A DNA stretch of 38,274 nt from CAYRWR01 sp964537555 (lineage in GTDB: Bacteria > Spirochaetota > Brevinematia > Brevinematales > CAYRWR01). The position numbers were made by a program, and so were the translations under genes. The notes below the pieces were generated by a model that saw only the letters and a program-made list of their open reading frames with translations, was not told the DNA's origin and did not search any database. Of the stretch, positions 1-8,554 are shown one piece after another (position 1 is the first letter of the stretch; each line of letters begins with the position of its first letter). The DNA is taken from positions 1-38,274 of the forward strand of contig CAZIAD010000032.1 of the NCBI GenBank assembly GCA_964537555.1, written 5' to 3'.

Positions 1-186
1 TAAGTCATTTGTGCGGAATGGGAGGATGAGAATACTGTAATCAAAATAAATTTTACAACCCAGGTATCTCACGGATTTTATTTTTTATTATGGATATTAA
101 TTTCATGCAATTCGTTTCACACATTATACGCACTACTCCTAAAAATATCAAAGGTCTTGATTTTTCCAGTAAACCCCCTTAAAATA

Positions 187-215
187 TTGACCCTGGACAA
201 ATTTGATTATATCAT
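187..215 (+). promoter_or_regulatory. sigma-70 type promoter of accA
   Basis: TTGACC at 187-192 and TATCAT at 210-215 are separated by 17 bases and lie just upstream of accA. This is a sequence match only. Bases 1-186 show no gene I can support. Confidence 0.55.
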
Positions 216-252
216 TATAGTCCAATAGCCAAAAAGGGTAGTGAGGTGTGTT

Positions 253-1224
253 ATGCCCCAGTTTTATCTGGAATTTGAAAAGCCGATTGAAGAGATAGAA
301 AAGAATATTGAAGAACTGACCAAAAGCTCTAAAAAGGATGCCAGTATCGATTTCTCTATCGAGATATCCGAACTGGAAAAGAAACGTACCTACGTCATCG
401 ATACCATCTACAAGAACCTGACCCCCTGGCAGATCACTCAGATCGCCCGGCACCCGGAGCGCCCCCTGTTCGGCGACTACCGTCAGCACCTGTTCAGCGA
501 CTATATCGAGATCCATGGTGACCGTCAGTTCAGAGACGACCCCTCCATAGTATGCGGACTGGCCACCTTCCAGGGCCAGAAGGTAGTCATCATAGGCCAG
601 GACAAGGGAAAAGACACCAAAGAAAAGATCTATAGAAACTTCGGTATGCCTCAACCCGAAGGTTACCGCAAGGCCCTGCGGGTCATGAGGATGGCTGAAA
701 AGTTTAAACGTCCGATATTGACGTTCATCGATACAGCCGGCGCCTTCCCCGGAATGGAGGGAGAAGAAAGAGGCCAGGGTGAAGCCATCGCCCGCAACCT
801 GTTTGAGATGTCCGGCCTCAAGACCCCCATCGTGTCGGTAGTGATAGGCGAGGGCGGCTCCGGCGGCGCGCTGGGTATAGCCGTGTCCGACCGTATCCTT
901 ATGCTGGCTAATGCATACTACTCCGTGATATCCCCCGAATCCTGTGCCTCCATCCTGTGGAACGATGCCTCCAAGGCAGAGCAGGCTGCTACTGCCCTTA
1001 AGTACGTCGCTCCCGAGCTCAAGAAGTTCGGCGTTATTGAAGAGATCATTGCCGAGCCTCAGGGCGGAGCGCACCGGGACATAAAGAAGACTATGGAAAA
1101 TGTCTCCGCAGCCATCCTGAAGCACCTCAATGAACTCATCAAGATCCCCATCCCTAAGCTCCTCCAGAAACGCTACGAACGTTTCAGAAAGCTGGGTGAG
1201 GTGGAGTTAATCGAAAGTCGATAG
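253..1224 (+). CDS. accA: acetyl-CoA carboxylase carboxyltransferase subunit alpha
   Basis: This is the alpha subunit of the carboxyltransferase half of acetyl-CoA carboxylase, which with AccD moves the carboxyl group from biotin carrier protein to acetyl-CoA to make malonyl-CoA for fatty acid synthesis in the cytoplasm. The 323-aa product has the expected length. It shows the family's N-terminal helical region followed by the crotonase-like core, with the DTAGAFPG stretch, the GEGGSGGALG oxyanion-type glycine loop and YSVISPESCASILW. The ATG at 253 is chosen because GAGGTG lies 4 bases upstream; a GTG at 241 in the same frame has no such site. No accD, accB or accC is in the window, so the subunits are encoded elsewhere. 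Identification is secure. Confidence 0.97.
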   Translation: MPQFYLEFEKPIEEIEKNIEELTKSSKKDASIDFSIEISELEKKRTYVIDTIYKNLTPWQITQIARHPERPLFGDYRQHLFSDYIEIHGDRQFRDDPSIVCGLATFQGQKVVIIGQDKGKDTKEKIYRNFGMPQPEGYRKALRVMRMAEKFKRPILTFIDTAGAFPGMEGEERGQGEAIARNLFEMSGLKTPIVSVVIGEGGSGGALGIAVSDRILMLANAYYSVISPESCASILWNDASKAEQAATALKYVAPELKKFGVIEEIIAEPQGGAHRDIKKTMENVSAAILKHLNELIKIPIPKLLQKRYERFRKLGEVELIESR

Positions 1225-1491
1225 TCTTCAGTCAATAGTCAACTACTAATGGTTTCCACTCATGGTATGTTTCTTCTTTAGTCATACCTTTGTCATATTA
1301 CGCCCCGTGGCCTCCTTAATGTCTGTCCCATGCACGATGAGGTTGACTTAGCCCCTCATAGAGGCTCATACTACTCCCTTCCTGGACAGCTATTCATTAG
1401 TAATCACAGATTTTATTTTTAAATATACTGTAATGGGGACTAAACTTCATGTTCAGCACATACGATCCTTCACTATCGACTATATATGCCT

Positions 1492-1571
1492 AACCCCCTC
1501 CTGGGTAAGGGAGGGGGCCGGCAGGGTTCAAATATTTGGGAGGTAGAGGAGTGTGTTTATAGTATCAGAGT
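1492..1571 (+). repeat. hairpin repeat, copy A
   Basis: CCCCCTCC at 1494-1501 pairs exactly with GGAGGGGG at 1510-1517 around an 8-base loop. It is followed by GTTCAAATATTTGGGAGG and a GAGTGTGTTTATAGTAT block. The same ordered parts recur in copy B about 140 bases downstream, so this is a two-copy intergenic repeat and not an isolated hairpin. Confidence 0.7.
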
Positions 1572-1632
1572 CAAAAATACTTCCCGAGTTAGAAAAATAT
1601 TTTTTTTCTGTAATCTGGCTCTCTAAAAAAGC

Positions 1633-1708
1633 AAGCCCTCCCGGGGTGAGGGAGGGCTGACAAGCTGTTCAATTTTGGAGGGAGGGAAGAGTGTTATAGT
1701 ATATGAGT
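1633..1708 (+). repeat. hairpin repeat, copy B
   Basis: AGCCCTCCC at 1634-1642 pairs exactly with GGGAGGGCT at 1650-1658 around a 7-base loop. It is followed by GTTCAATTTTGGAGGG and AGAGTGTTATAGTAT, matching the order of blocks in copy A with small gaps. The stems differ in sequence but both remain fully paired, which suggests that the structure has been kept. Confidence 0.7.
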
Positions 1709-2076
1709 ATGTCTCAGGAAATAAGTTAGATTGCATGAAAAAATATTCTGTCCTGAGAAAGCAGGGTATATCTCTGTAAAATACCGTAGGTATTGACAGG
1801 GACAGTCTATACCAGCTGTGAGAAAAGATATATATGCTTAGATCTTACCCCTAGGTCAAAGTGATTTCTCTCTGTGGCCGGAAGCAGAGTACCGGGGTCA
1901 GGGCTCAGTGGCTATGATCCTATAGTAAAATATGCGGGATGGGTACCACCATAGCCCGCAGAAAATAGGCTATCACAATGCCCCATTCTTAATTGTAATC
2001 GCCTTCTGTGCACCGTTAATTTAGCCTTAGATTTATCCTGAATACCCGGGCCATTCTGCATGAATCAGCCCTGATT

Positions 2077-2105
2077 TTGACGGAAAGCCCAAAACAGGCT
2101 ATAAT
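2077..2105 (+). promoter_or_regulatory. strong sigma-70 promoter of the PPi-phosphofructokinase gene
   Basis: TTGACG (2077-2082), a 17-base spacer and a perfect TATAAT (2100-2105) stand 34 bases upstream of the start codon. This is a near-consensus match. Confidence 0.75.
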
Positions 2106-2139
2106 ATTTTCAATTATTTAAGCCAATAAGGAGGCAGAC

Positions 2140-3903
2140 ATGGCTGATCTGGCTAGTGAACTCATCTCAATGGAATCACATAATTCACTGTTTGAAAGAG
2201 AGATACGGAAGCTGTCCGTACCCGTTCTGAATACCCTGGTCAAAGACGGTAAGATAAGCGCCACATCCTTTAAGGTCACAGACAAAGTGCTGGGTACCAA
2301 AGATGTAGACAAGGTAAGCGCCGCATTTAAAAAGACGGTGGCCCGGACCCAGAATAAAGTCATGGAAGCATCGGGCGAAGTCCCTACTGCCACCGGTAAA
2401 AGAGTGGCTGTACTGTTCTCGGGCGGGCCTGCATCAGGCGGCCACAATGTAGTAGTGGGCATCAAGAAAGCCCTGGGCCCCAAGAACACCCTGCTGGGCA
2501 CCAAAGCCGGCCCTAAAGGACTGCTGGAAGGGGATTTCTTTGAGATCACCGACAAGGCTGTCAACAATATCATCAACACCGGCGGATTTGACTTTTTAGG
2601 CTCCGACCGTACCAAGATCAAGACCGAGGAGCAGTTTGCCCAGGTCAAAAAAGTGGTAAAAGACCACAAGCTGGACGCCATTATCGTAGCCGGAGGAGAC
2701 GACTCCAACACCAATGCTGCGGTACTGGGTGAACTTCTGTTCGACGAGGGCGTACAGGTTATTGGCGTACCCAAGACTATCGACGGCGACCTGCAGATCG
2801 GGGACATGCTCCCTATTTCATTCGGATATGACACTGCCACCAAGATCTATTCAGAAGTGATCGGCAATATCCTCCAGGATACACCCTCCAGCCGTAAGTA
2901 CTGGCACTTTATCAAGGTGATGGGACGCTCTGCCTCCCACGTGGCTCTGGAAATAGCCCTCCAGGTCAAGCCCGCTGTAGCCCTCATCTCCGAGGAGATC
3001 CTGGAGAGGGAACTGTCACTGGACGATATTATCAAAAATATCGCTGACGTGGTCGCTAAAAGACAGGCTATCGGTATCAATCACGGGGTAGTACTTATCC
3101 CCGAAGGGCTGATCGAGTTTATCCCTGAGATGCGCATCATGATCGAGGAGCTCAATGAGATCATCGCCAAGTATCATGATGACCTGGATGAGCTGCATGT
3201 ATCCGAAAAGAAAGACTTTGTCTATAAACACATGACAGCTGAGTCCGCCCGTCTCATGGCCTCCCTGCCCAGCCAGATCGAGAATATGCTCCTCCTGGAA
3301 AGAGACAGCCACGGTAACCTGCCTGTGTCACAGATCCCTACCGAAGAGCTGCTCATCGGTATGGTAGAACAGCAGCTTTCCCTCATGAAGAAACACCCGG
3401 AAGAAATGGCACATCTGAAATTCAGCCAGGCTGAGTTTGACAGCTTTAAAAAGCAGAAGTTTTCCACTCTGAACCATTTCTTCGGCTACGAAGGCAGATG
3501 CGGTGCGCCCACTCTGTTTGATGCAGCCTATACCCTGAATCTGGGTATCATAGCCGGATCTCTGGTCCTGGACGGACACACCGGTTACATGGCCGGCATG
3601 TCTGACCTGCACAAGGGCGGCAAGGCCCTGGCTATCCCTCTCACCGGCCTTATCAACATCGAGCGCCGTCATGGCCAGGACGAGATGGTTATCGAGAAGG
3701 CCCTGGTCAAGCTGGACAGCCCCGCCTTTACCTTCTTTGCCCGCCGCAGGGAAGAGTGGGCCAAGAAGGACCTCTTCGCCAGCCCCGGACCCCGCCAGCT
3801 GTGGGGGCCCTCCGCTCACCAGCTCCCCTATACCGTAGCCCTCAACCGGGATTATCCCAACCTGAACTTCGACCTTGGCAAAGCGGTAGATGTCAGCAAG
3901 TAA
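2140..3903 (+). CDS. pfp: diphosphate--fructose-6-phosphate 1-phosphotransferase (long PFP type)
   Basis: The enzyme uses pyrophosphate to phosphorylate fructose 6-phosphate reversibly in glycolysis and gluconeogenesis. The 587-aa product has the length of the long PFP class found in plants and spirochaetes, and is much longer than the 320-aa ATP-dependent PfkA. Visible motifs are the phosphoryl-binding loop GGPASGGHN (95-103), GGDDS (185-189), PKTIDGD (211-217, catalytic Asp) and MGRSASH (261-267). The second Asp in GGDD replaces the Gly of ATP enzymes and is the known mark of pyrophosphate use. The ATG at 2140 has AAGGAGG at a good distance. The gene has its own promoter and a downstream terminator, so it is probably monocistronic. 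No ATP-type pfkA is in the window. Confidence 0.95.
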   Translation: MADLASELISMESHNSLFEREIRKLSVPVLNTLVKDGKISATSFKVTDKVLGTKDVDKVSAAFKKTVARTQNKVMEASGEVPTATGKRVAVLFSGGPASGGHNVVVGIKKALGPKNTLLGTKAGPKGLLEGDFFEITDKAVNNIINTGGFDFLGSDRTKIKTEEQFAQVKKVVKDHKLDAIIVAGGDDSNTNAAVLGELLFDEGVQVIGVPKTIDGDLQIGDMLPISFGYDTATKIYSEVIGNILQDTPSSRKYWHFIKVMGRSASHVALEIALQVKPAVALISEEILERELSLDDIIKNIADVVAKRQAIGINHGVVLIPEGLIEFIPEMRIMIEELNEIIAKYHDDLDELHVSEKKDFVYKHMTAESARLMASLPSQIENMLLLERDSHGNLPVSQIPTEELLIGMVEQQLSLMKKHPEEMAHLKFSQAEFDSFKKQKFSTLNHFFGYEGRCGAPTLFDAAYTLNLGIIAGSLVLDGHTGYMAGMSDLHKGGKALAIPLTGLINIERRHGQDEMVIEKALVKLDSPAFTFFARRREEWAKKDLFASPGPRQLWGPSAHQLPYTVALNRDYPNLNFDLGKAVDVSK

Positions 3904-3923
3904 GCATCCTTAATGAAAATAAG

Positions 3924-3953
3924 ACGCTCCTCATTACGAGGGGCGTTTTTTTG
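3924..3953 (+). terminator. Rho-independent terminator after pfp
   Basis: ACGCTCCTC (3924-3932) pairs with GAGGGGCGT (3938-3946) with one G-T pair, followed by a run of seven T. It lies 20 bases past the pfp stop codon. Confidence 0.88.
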
Positions 3954-4001
3954 TGCGCATGACAAGTTTTGACAATTTATTTCGATTAGGGCAGGAAAGG
4001 A

Positions 4002-4029
4002 CTCTCGCAAAGGCGCAAAGTCCGCAAAG
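4002..4029 (+). repeat. left arm of 28-bp inverted repeat around the GxxExxY gene
   Basis: The 28-base arm contains three spaced copies of CGCAAAG (4006-4012, 4014-4020 as GCGCAAAG, and 4023-4029). Its mate at 4463-4490 is inverted and matches at 25 of 28 positions. The last CGCAAAG runs into AAAGGAGG, so the repeat arm also supplies the ribosome binding site of the enclosed gene. Confidence 0.85.
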
Positions 4030-4038
4030 GAGGATGCT

Positions 4039-4428
4039 ATGGATGAGAATAGATTATCACATATGATTATAGGTGCTGCCATTGAGGTACATAGGGTATT
4101 AGGGCCCGGTTTACTGGAGTCTGTTTATGAAGATGCTCTATGCTATGAATTGAGAAATCTGAGTCTGGTAGTAGAAAACCAATTGTACTTTCCCATTATC
4201 TATAAGAATAAAGAATTAGAACGTAGATTTGTAATTGATATTTTGGTTAACAGGAAAGTGATAGTTGAATTAAAGTCGGTCCGGACTGTAGAAGACGTAC
4301 ATCATAAGCAATTACTGAGCTATCTCAGACTGACAGGAAAAAAACTTGGTCTTTTAATAAACTTCAATGAATCTTTACTCAAAGATGGCATTCATAGATT
4401 AGTCAATAATCTTTCTATTATAAAATAA
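4039..4428 (+). CDS. GxxExxY family protein (PDDEXK_3-type)
   Basis: The 129-aa protein carries the family signature GPGLLESVYEDAL (around residues 22-34), the conserved H-R-x-L-G-P-G region before it, and the downstream FVIDILV...VIVELKS strand pair. This pair provides the D and ExK residues of a PD-(D/E)XK nuclease-like fold. The family is widespread, single-domain and of unknown function; a nuclease role is inferred from fold resemblance only. The start at 4039 has AAAGGAGG 6-10 bases upstream. The gene stands alone between pfp and the lipoprotein genes, and both sides are closed by a 28-bp inverted repeat, which suggests that it was inserted here as a unit. It has no visible partner gene. 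Confidence 0.88.
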   Translation: MDENRLSHMIIGAAIEVHRVLGPGLLESVYEDALCYELRNLSLVVENQLYFPIIYKNKELERRFVIDILVNRKVIVELKSVRTVEDVHHKQLLSYLRLTGKKLGLLINFNESLLKDGIHRLVNNLSIIK

Positions 4429-4462
4429 TGTACTTTAGTATAGATATCTCATCCTTGCCCCT

Positions 4463-4490
4463 CTTTGCGATCTTAGCGCCTTTGCGAGAG
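4463..4490 (-). repeat. right arm of 28-bp inverted repeat around the GxxExxY gene
   Basis: Read on the minus strand this is CTCTCGCAAAGGCGC followed by TAAGATCGCAAAG. It differs from the left arm at only three positions. It starts 34 bases past the gene's stop codon. Weaker similarity (GGATGAGA) continues inward from both arms. Confidence 0.85.
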
Positions 4491-4822
4491 GCCCACTCAA
4501 ATCAGTCTAAAAATAAAGCTGATCATTGTACCGGTAAAAACCCGCTGATCCGATCCGGGTCTGTTAGTAACTTTCATTATAGATAGAATTGGGGACTTCG
4601 GTCTGCAAAAATGTTACTTGATTTAAATTTAATTTCCTGGAAGCTTGAAAAAACAGGACATTGCGGTATATTAAAAAGTATAAATTCTTGTTGTACCATC
4701 ATATATTTTTCTACTGAGAATCATTACTCCCTTCTTTAATTTTTTTTTATTATATATAATAATGAGATACGTGAATCCATGTTAAACCGGCATATTAAAA
4801 AGCACCTTAAATGTTTTATATC
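4491..4822. other. gene-free AT-rich spacer
   Basis: No supported gene on either strand. It contains a perfect 16-bp AT palindrome (4747-4762) beside a T run. It also holds a 15-base direct repeat with one mismatch, CGGTATATTAAAAAG at 4664-4678 and CGGCATATTAAAAAG at 4788-4802. I assign no function to either. Confidence 0.6.
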
Positions 4823-4851
4823 TTGACGGATTCTGCACTTAAATTTATAAT
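4823..4851 (+). promoter_or_regulatory. sigma-70 promoter of the surface-protein cluster
   Basis: TTGACG (4823-4828), a 17-base spacer and a perfect TATAAT (4846-4851) lie 60 bases upstream of the first lipoprotein gene. Confidence 0.72.
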
Positions 4852-4911
4852 ATCTGAGAAATTCAGTAATATTGACAGATACAATCAAAAACGATGACAG
4901 GGGAGTGAAGA

Positions 4912-7900
4912 GTGAAAAACAGGATTATGGTGGCCCTGATAGGGCTGATAGTGATGGGAAGTATAGCAGGCTGTAGTGATCAGCTGGGAATGCAGGACCT
5001 GGAGCTGAACGGGCCAGCCGATACCTTTAGTCTGCCCTATAGCTCAGAGGAGCTGGACCAGGGTGCCTATATAGGGGGAGCCCTGTATTTTAATGAACAG
5101 GATCAGATTATCAATCAGCTCACAGCGGGGCAGATGATACGGGTACGGCTGGAGAGAGTGGACCAGTATGACCCTGCCAAAAAGAAATATGTAGACCGCG
5201 GTGTACTGCATATTGATTCTATTCACTCCAATCAGCTCATATATGATATTATCCTGGTAGACCAGGCCGGCCAAGAGACTGTAAATAAACAGAATCAGGT
5301 ACTGATGATAGGCCAGAGTGTGAGCCTGAATAATGATAATGTAGCCGACCTGTCTTTTCATAATGGGCATAACATAGAGGCTAAGCACCCCCAGTTTAAA
5401 GGGGGGCAATACCTGGACTTTCTGTCCTACAAGGACAAGGATATCAAATCTATGTATATGCTGCTGGCCCATGAATACCCTCGCGGGGTATTTCCCCTGG
5501 GACTGTCTGCTATCAATGATAGTGGAGATGCCATATTACAGATAGGAAGCCAGGCTATACAGAGTAATTTTGTGACCAATATCTCGGGTGAGACTACCAA
5601 TGTGGTGGAGACCTCAGTATTTGAGATAGAATCAGTGAACATCTTTGAATGTGTAAAAGACGACTATATGGTGAATCAGAGGACGGGTACCACCTACAAG
5701 ATACTGAGTGTACAGCAGACAGGCGATAAGAAAAGGATACAGGCCAAAAGCCTGCAGGACTATACTCCCTTTGAGATAATGTATTTTAATGTACAGGGAA
5801 ACTATAAAGACCTTAAACAAGTCTATGACAGCGGATTGAGCCAGGACGAACTGGATGCACAGTTTGCTTCTTCCGGCTATTCCTTCAGCAGAAATCTATT
5901 TAATGTGAATGAACGCCGGAATATTTTTAATCATGCCGGATTCAGCCTGGATCTGGGACTGTATGCCAGTATGGACCTGTTTTTAGATGCAGGAGTCAAT
6001 ACGGGATGGTTCTGGGTATCAGGTTATGTAGAGACCATGATAGTAGCTGAAGGGACATTCGGACTGTATTTTAGCGGCCCGGCCCTGCACAGAGCCTGGA
6101 CCAATGAGATAACCCTGGCTAATCCTACCTTTAACTTCATGGTGGGTCCGGTACCGGTATCGTTCTCTTTACCCGTAAAGATGGGTGTGGAATTAGAACT
6201 GGAAGCGGGTATCAGCGGTGTGTTTGAATTAGGATTTAAGGCTGTGTCAGGAAGCCGCACAGAAGTATCGGTAGGGACTCAGACCTATGTAAGACGCACT
6301 CCATTTAAATCCTTTGAATACACATTCCTGCCTCCCCAGATCAGTATCTATGGTTCCTTAAAGGTGACACCCTATATCTCTATCTCGCCTACCTTATCGG
6401 TAGCCTGGGTATTGCATACCGGATTGATCATTAAGCCCTACCTGGAGCTGGCAGTAGCAGGGATTGCTACCTATATGCCTACAGGCTTGTCGGGGAGTTT
6501 CAGCTTTGACGTGACAGCGGGATTAAAGCTGAGTGCCTTTGTAGCCTTAGGGGTAGAGTTCCTGGATATATACCGCCAGTGGAACCTGGGAGTCCTGTTT
6601 GACTGGAGGGTCAATCTCTATCACTGGGACTGGAGCACCGAGGATGAAGAAGTGGTCAGCCTGAGCCAGCCCCAGAACCTGCAGTTATCTACTGCTACTA
6701 CCGGACAGGTAGACCTGAGCTGGGACTTTGTGAACATGGCCTCAGGCTTCTACATTACCCGTGCCACCAACGGGGTAGACGAAGAAGTGTTCTATACCAA
6801 AAACCGATACTATGAAGATAAGAAAAATCTCAAGCCGGAGATAAACTATAGCTACACTGTGAAGGCAGCCAATGGCACCAACCGCAGTATAGCCAGTGCA
6901 CCTAAGAGTGTTACCTTTCATTTACCGGCTGCCCCTACAGGCATCAGCGTCACAGCCATCCCCAATGGAAACCTGCTCCTGAACTGGAATACGGTAGCGG
7001 GCGCCATAGGCTATGAGGTGATACGCAGTAATGCCAATGAATCCAGCAAGGTATATTACCTGAATCAGCCTCCCTTTGAGAATGGGGGACTGCAAAAAGG
7101 GGTGACCAACTTCTATCGGGTAAGGACAGTGAGCTGGATAGGCAAAGGGACCAATAGCATAGCTAAGAGTGGCGTAGCGGTACTGCCTGCTACCCCGGCC
7201 GCACCTATACTGTATGGTATGACTACCACATCAGTTACCCTGGAATGGGGAGCTATACCGGGAGCCTATGAGTACCGCATACAGAGGACTACCGACGGCA
7301 CCAATGCCGGGCTGAAGGAATACTTTACCAGTGCTACCCGCTTTACCGATGCCTGGATAGCCTGGGATACTACCTACTATTACAAAGTACTGGGTGTGAA
7401 CTACCTGGGCCGGGGCAGTGCATCTCCTGCCTTACAGGTAAAAACAGCCAGCACCAATGCACCTCAGGTCACTGTAACCCAGCCTGGGCCTAATGGGATC
7501 GGGATGGATGTGCTTACGGTTAAAGGTAAAGCATTTACAGGGGGGACCATTCCCGCTAAGACTGTATACATAAAAATCGACGGACAATCATGGGCATCTG
7601 TTTCAGTAAGTAGTAATGGAAACTTTGTCTATAATGTACCATTCAGCATTACCCTTGGAGTCCATACTTTACAGGTTTATGCCAAAGATAAGTTTAATAA
7701 AGTAGGTATAACTAATACTTCCACATTTAATGGAGCCTTTATTGGAATTGGAACTTATTCAGCAATAACCTCCTATGTGGATACAGATACCTGGTCTTTA
7801 GCATATGATCCTACACCTGGAGAATACTATATTATCGATGAAGAAATTCCCCGTGCAGTGAAGTTTAACAGTTCCTTTACTTATGTGACACACTGGGGAA

Positions 7901-8535
7901 GTGCAGGTAATGGGCAGACACAGTTTGGCTTTGCTAGTGGTTGGGGGCCACAGGCATTGTGTGTGGCTTCGGGAGTACCAAATACTATTTATATTGGAGA
8001 TACCTATAATTATAGAGTAGTGAAATCTGGATCAACTGGTGGTTTCCTGGCTAGTACTTCTATATCAGATCCAATAACTGATATAGAAGCAAGTGAAACA
8101 AGGACAATTTATGTCTATTCACAATATGGAAAGATAGATGTTTTTGACCATAATCTAAATTTTTATACAAATCTAAATTTACCTGGTGGTGGTTATCCCT
8201 ATGGGGGAATTGCAGTGAAGAACGGATTAATATATGCCAATGAATCAGTATCAAATGCCATCAATATATTTACAACCAATGGGGTATATATAGATACATG
8301 GGCAACCCCCTATTGGGTTGATGATATAGAAGCAGGGGACGATTATCTGGTTATGAATAATGGTTCTAATAATAAAGTCTGGGCTTGCGACTATAACGGT
8401 TATTTTATTACCTATCTCACAGGAGGAGCTGGCTTGAATAATCCGGTATCAGTGGTTTTAAATGCTAACAGTATATATATATTGAATAATGGAGCAAGTG
8501 TAGATTACGTGCAGCAGTATTCAATTGTAAAATAA
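4912..8535 (+). CDS. large mosaic surface lipoprotein with FN3 domains and C-terminal propeller-like repeats
   Basis: The 1207-aa product starts with a lipoprotein signal ending in the lipobox IAGC, with Cys21 as the lipidated residue. Residues up to about 580 form a beta-rich region I do not recognise. Three fibronectin type III domains follow at about 586-672, 673-761 and 762-848, each beginning P-x-x-P or similar and containing the W...Y core pattern. An Ig-like domain follows at about 850-940, then an NHL/beta-propeller-like region to the end with repeated Y-I-x-D and G-x-x-N motifs. The protein is probably anchored in the outer membrane or on the surface and binds proteins or polysaccharide; that role is inferred from the domains. 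GTG is the start, with AGGGGAG 7 bases before it. Base composition drops sharply near 7600, so the last third may have a separate origin. Confidence 0.85.
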   Translation: MKNRIMVALIGLIVMGSIAGCSDQLGMQDLELNGPADTFSLPYSSEELDQGAYIGGALYFNEQDQIINQLTAGQMIRVRLERVDQYDPAKKKYVDRGVLHIDSIHSNQLIYDIILVDQAGQETVNKQNQVLMIGQSVSLNNDNVADLSFHNGHNIEAKHPQFKGGQYLDFLSYKDKDIKSMYMLLAHEYPRGVFPLGLSAINDSGDAILQIGSQAIQSNFVTNISGETTNVVETSVFEIESVNIFECVKDDYMVNQRTGTTYKILSVQQTGDKKRIQAKSLQDYTPFEIMYFNVQGNYKDLKQVYDSGLSQDELDAQFASSGYSFSRNLFNVNERRNIFNHAGFSLDLGLYASMDLFLDAGVNTGWFWVSGYVETMIVAEGTFGLYFSGPALHRAWTNEITLANPTFNFMVGPVPVSFSLPVKMGVELELEAGISGVFELGFKAVSGSRTEVSVGTQTYVRRTPFKSFEYTFLPPQISIYGSLKVTPYISISPTLSVAWVLHTGLIIKPYLELAVAGIATYMPTGLSGSFSFDVTAGLKLSAFVALGVEFLDIYRQWNLGVLFDWRVNLYHWDWSTEDEEVVSLSQPQNLQLSTATTGQVDLSWDFVNMASGFYITRATNGVDEEVFYTKNRYYEDKKNLKPEINYSYTVKAANGTNRSIASAPKSVTFHLPAAPTGISVTAIPNGNLLLNWNTVAGAIGYEVIRSNANESSKVYYLNQPPFENGGLQKGVTNFYRVRTVSWIGKGTNSIAKSGVAVLPATPAAPILYGMTTTSVTLEWGAIPGAYEYRIQRTTDGTNAGLKEYFTSATRFTDAWIAWDTTYYYKVLGVNYLGRGSASPALQVKTASTNAPQVTVTQPGPNGIGMDVLTVKGKAFTGGTIPAKTVYIKIDGQSWASVSVSSNGNFVYNVPFSITLGVHTLQVYAKDKFNKVGITNTSTFNGAFIGIGTYSAITSYVDTDTWSLAYDPTPGEYYIIDEEIPRAVKFNSSFTYVTHWGSAGNGQTQFGFASGWGPQALCVASGVPNTIYIGDTYNYRVVKSGSTGGFLASTSISDPITDIEASETRTIYVYSQYGKIDVFDHNLNFYTNLNLPGGGYPYGGIAVKNGLIYANESVSNAINIFTTNGVYIDTWATPYWVDDIEAGDDYLVMNNGSNNKVWACDYNGYFITYLTGGAGLNNPVSVVLNANSIYILNNGASVDYVQQYSIVK

Positions 8536-8554
8536 AAAAATAAGGAAAAAATAA

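Larger units (their letters stand above)
1225..2076. other. gene-free stretch of about 0.85 kb
   Basis: I find no open frame with a credible ribosome binding site on either strand between accA and the promoter of the phosphofructokinase gene. The region holds two diverged copies of a GC-rich hairpin repeat (listed separately). The remainder shows nothing I can interpret. The strong hairpin at 1634-1658 read on the minus strand is followed three bases later by six T, so it could also act as a leftward terminator. Confidence 0.7.

Noticed and set aside
148..1125. 325-codon open frame on the minus strand across accA
   Set aside because: It is fully antisense to a certain gene, has no ribosome site, and its translation resembles no protein; it results from accA codon usage.
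2077..2105. CRISPR arrays, tRNA genes, insertion sequences or phage genes anywhere in the window
   Set aside because: I looked for regularly spaced repeats, cloverleaf ends and transposase or integrase motifs and found none; the repeats seen are single pairs of inverted or direct copies. The coordinates given are nominal.
2118..2843. 241-codon minus-strand frame inside the phosphofructokinase gene
   Set aside because: Low-complexity Ser/Leu-rich translation, complete overlap with a certain gene and no start signals.
3969..3997. TTGACA upstream of the GxxExxY gene as a promoter
   Set aside because: The -35 match is perfect but there is no acceptable -10 box at 16-18 bases.
4747..4762. perfect 16-bp AT palindrome as an operator
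   Set aside because: It consists only of A and T in a very AT-rich stretch, is not placed at a promoter box and may be chance.
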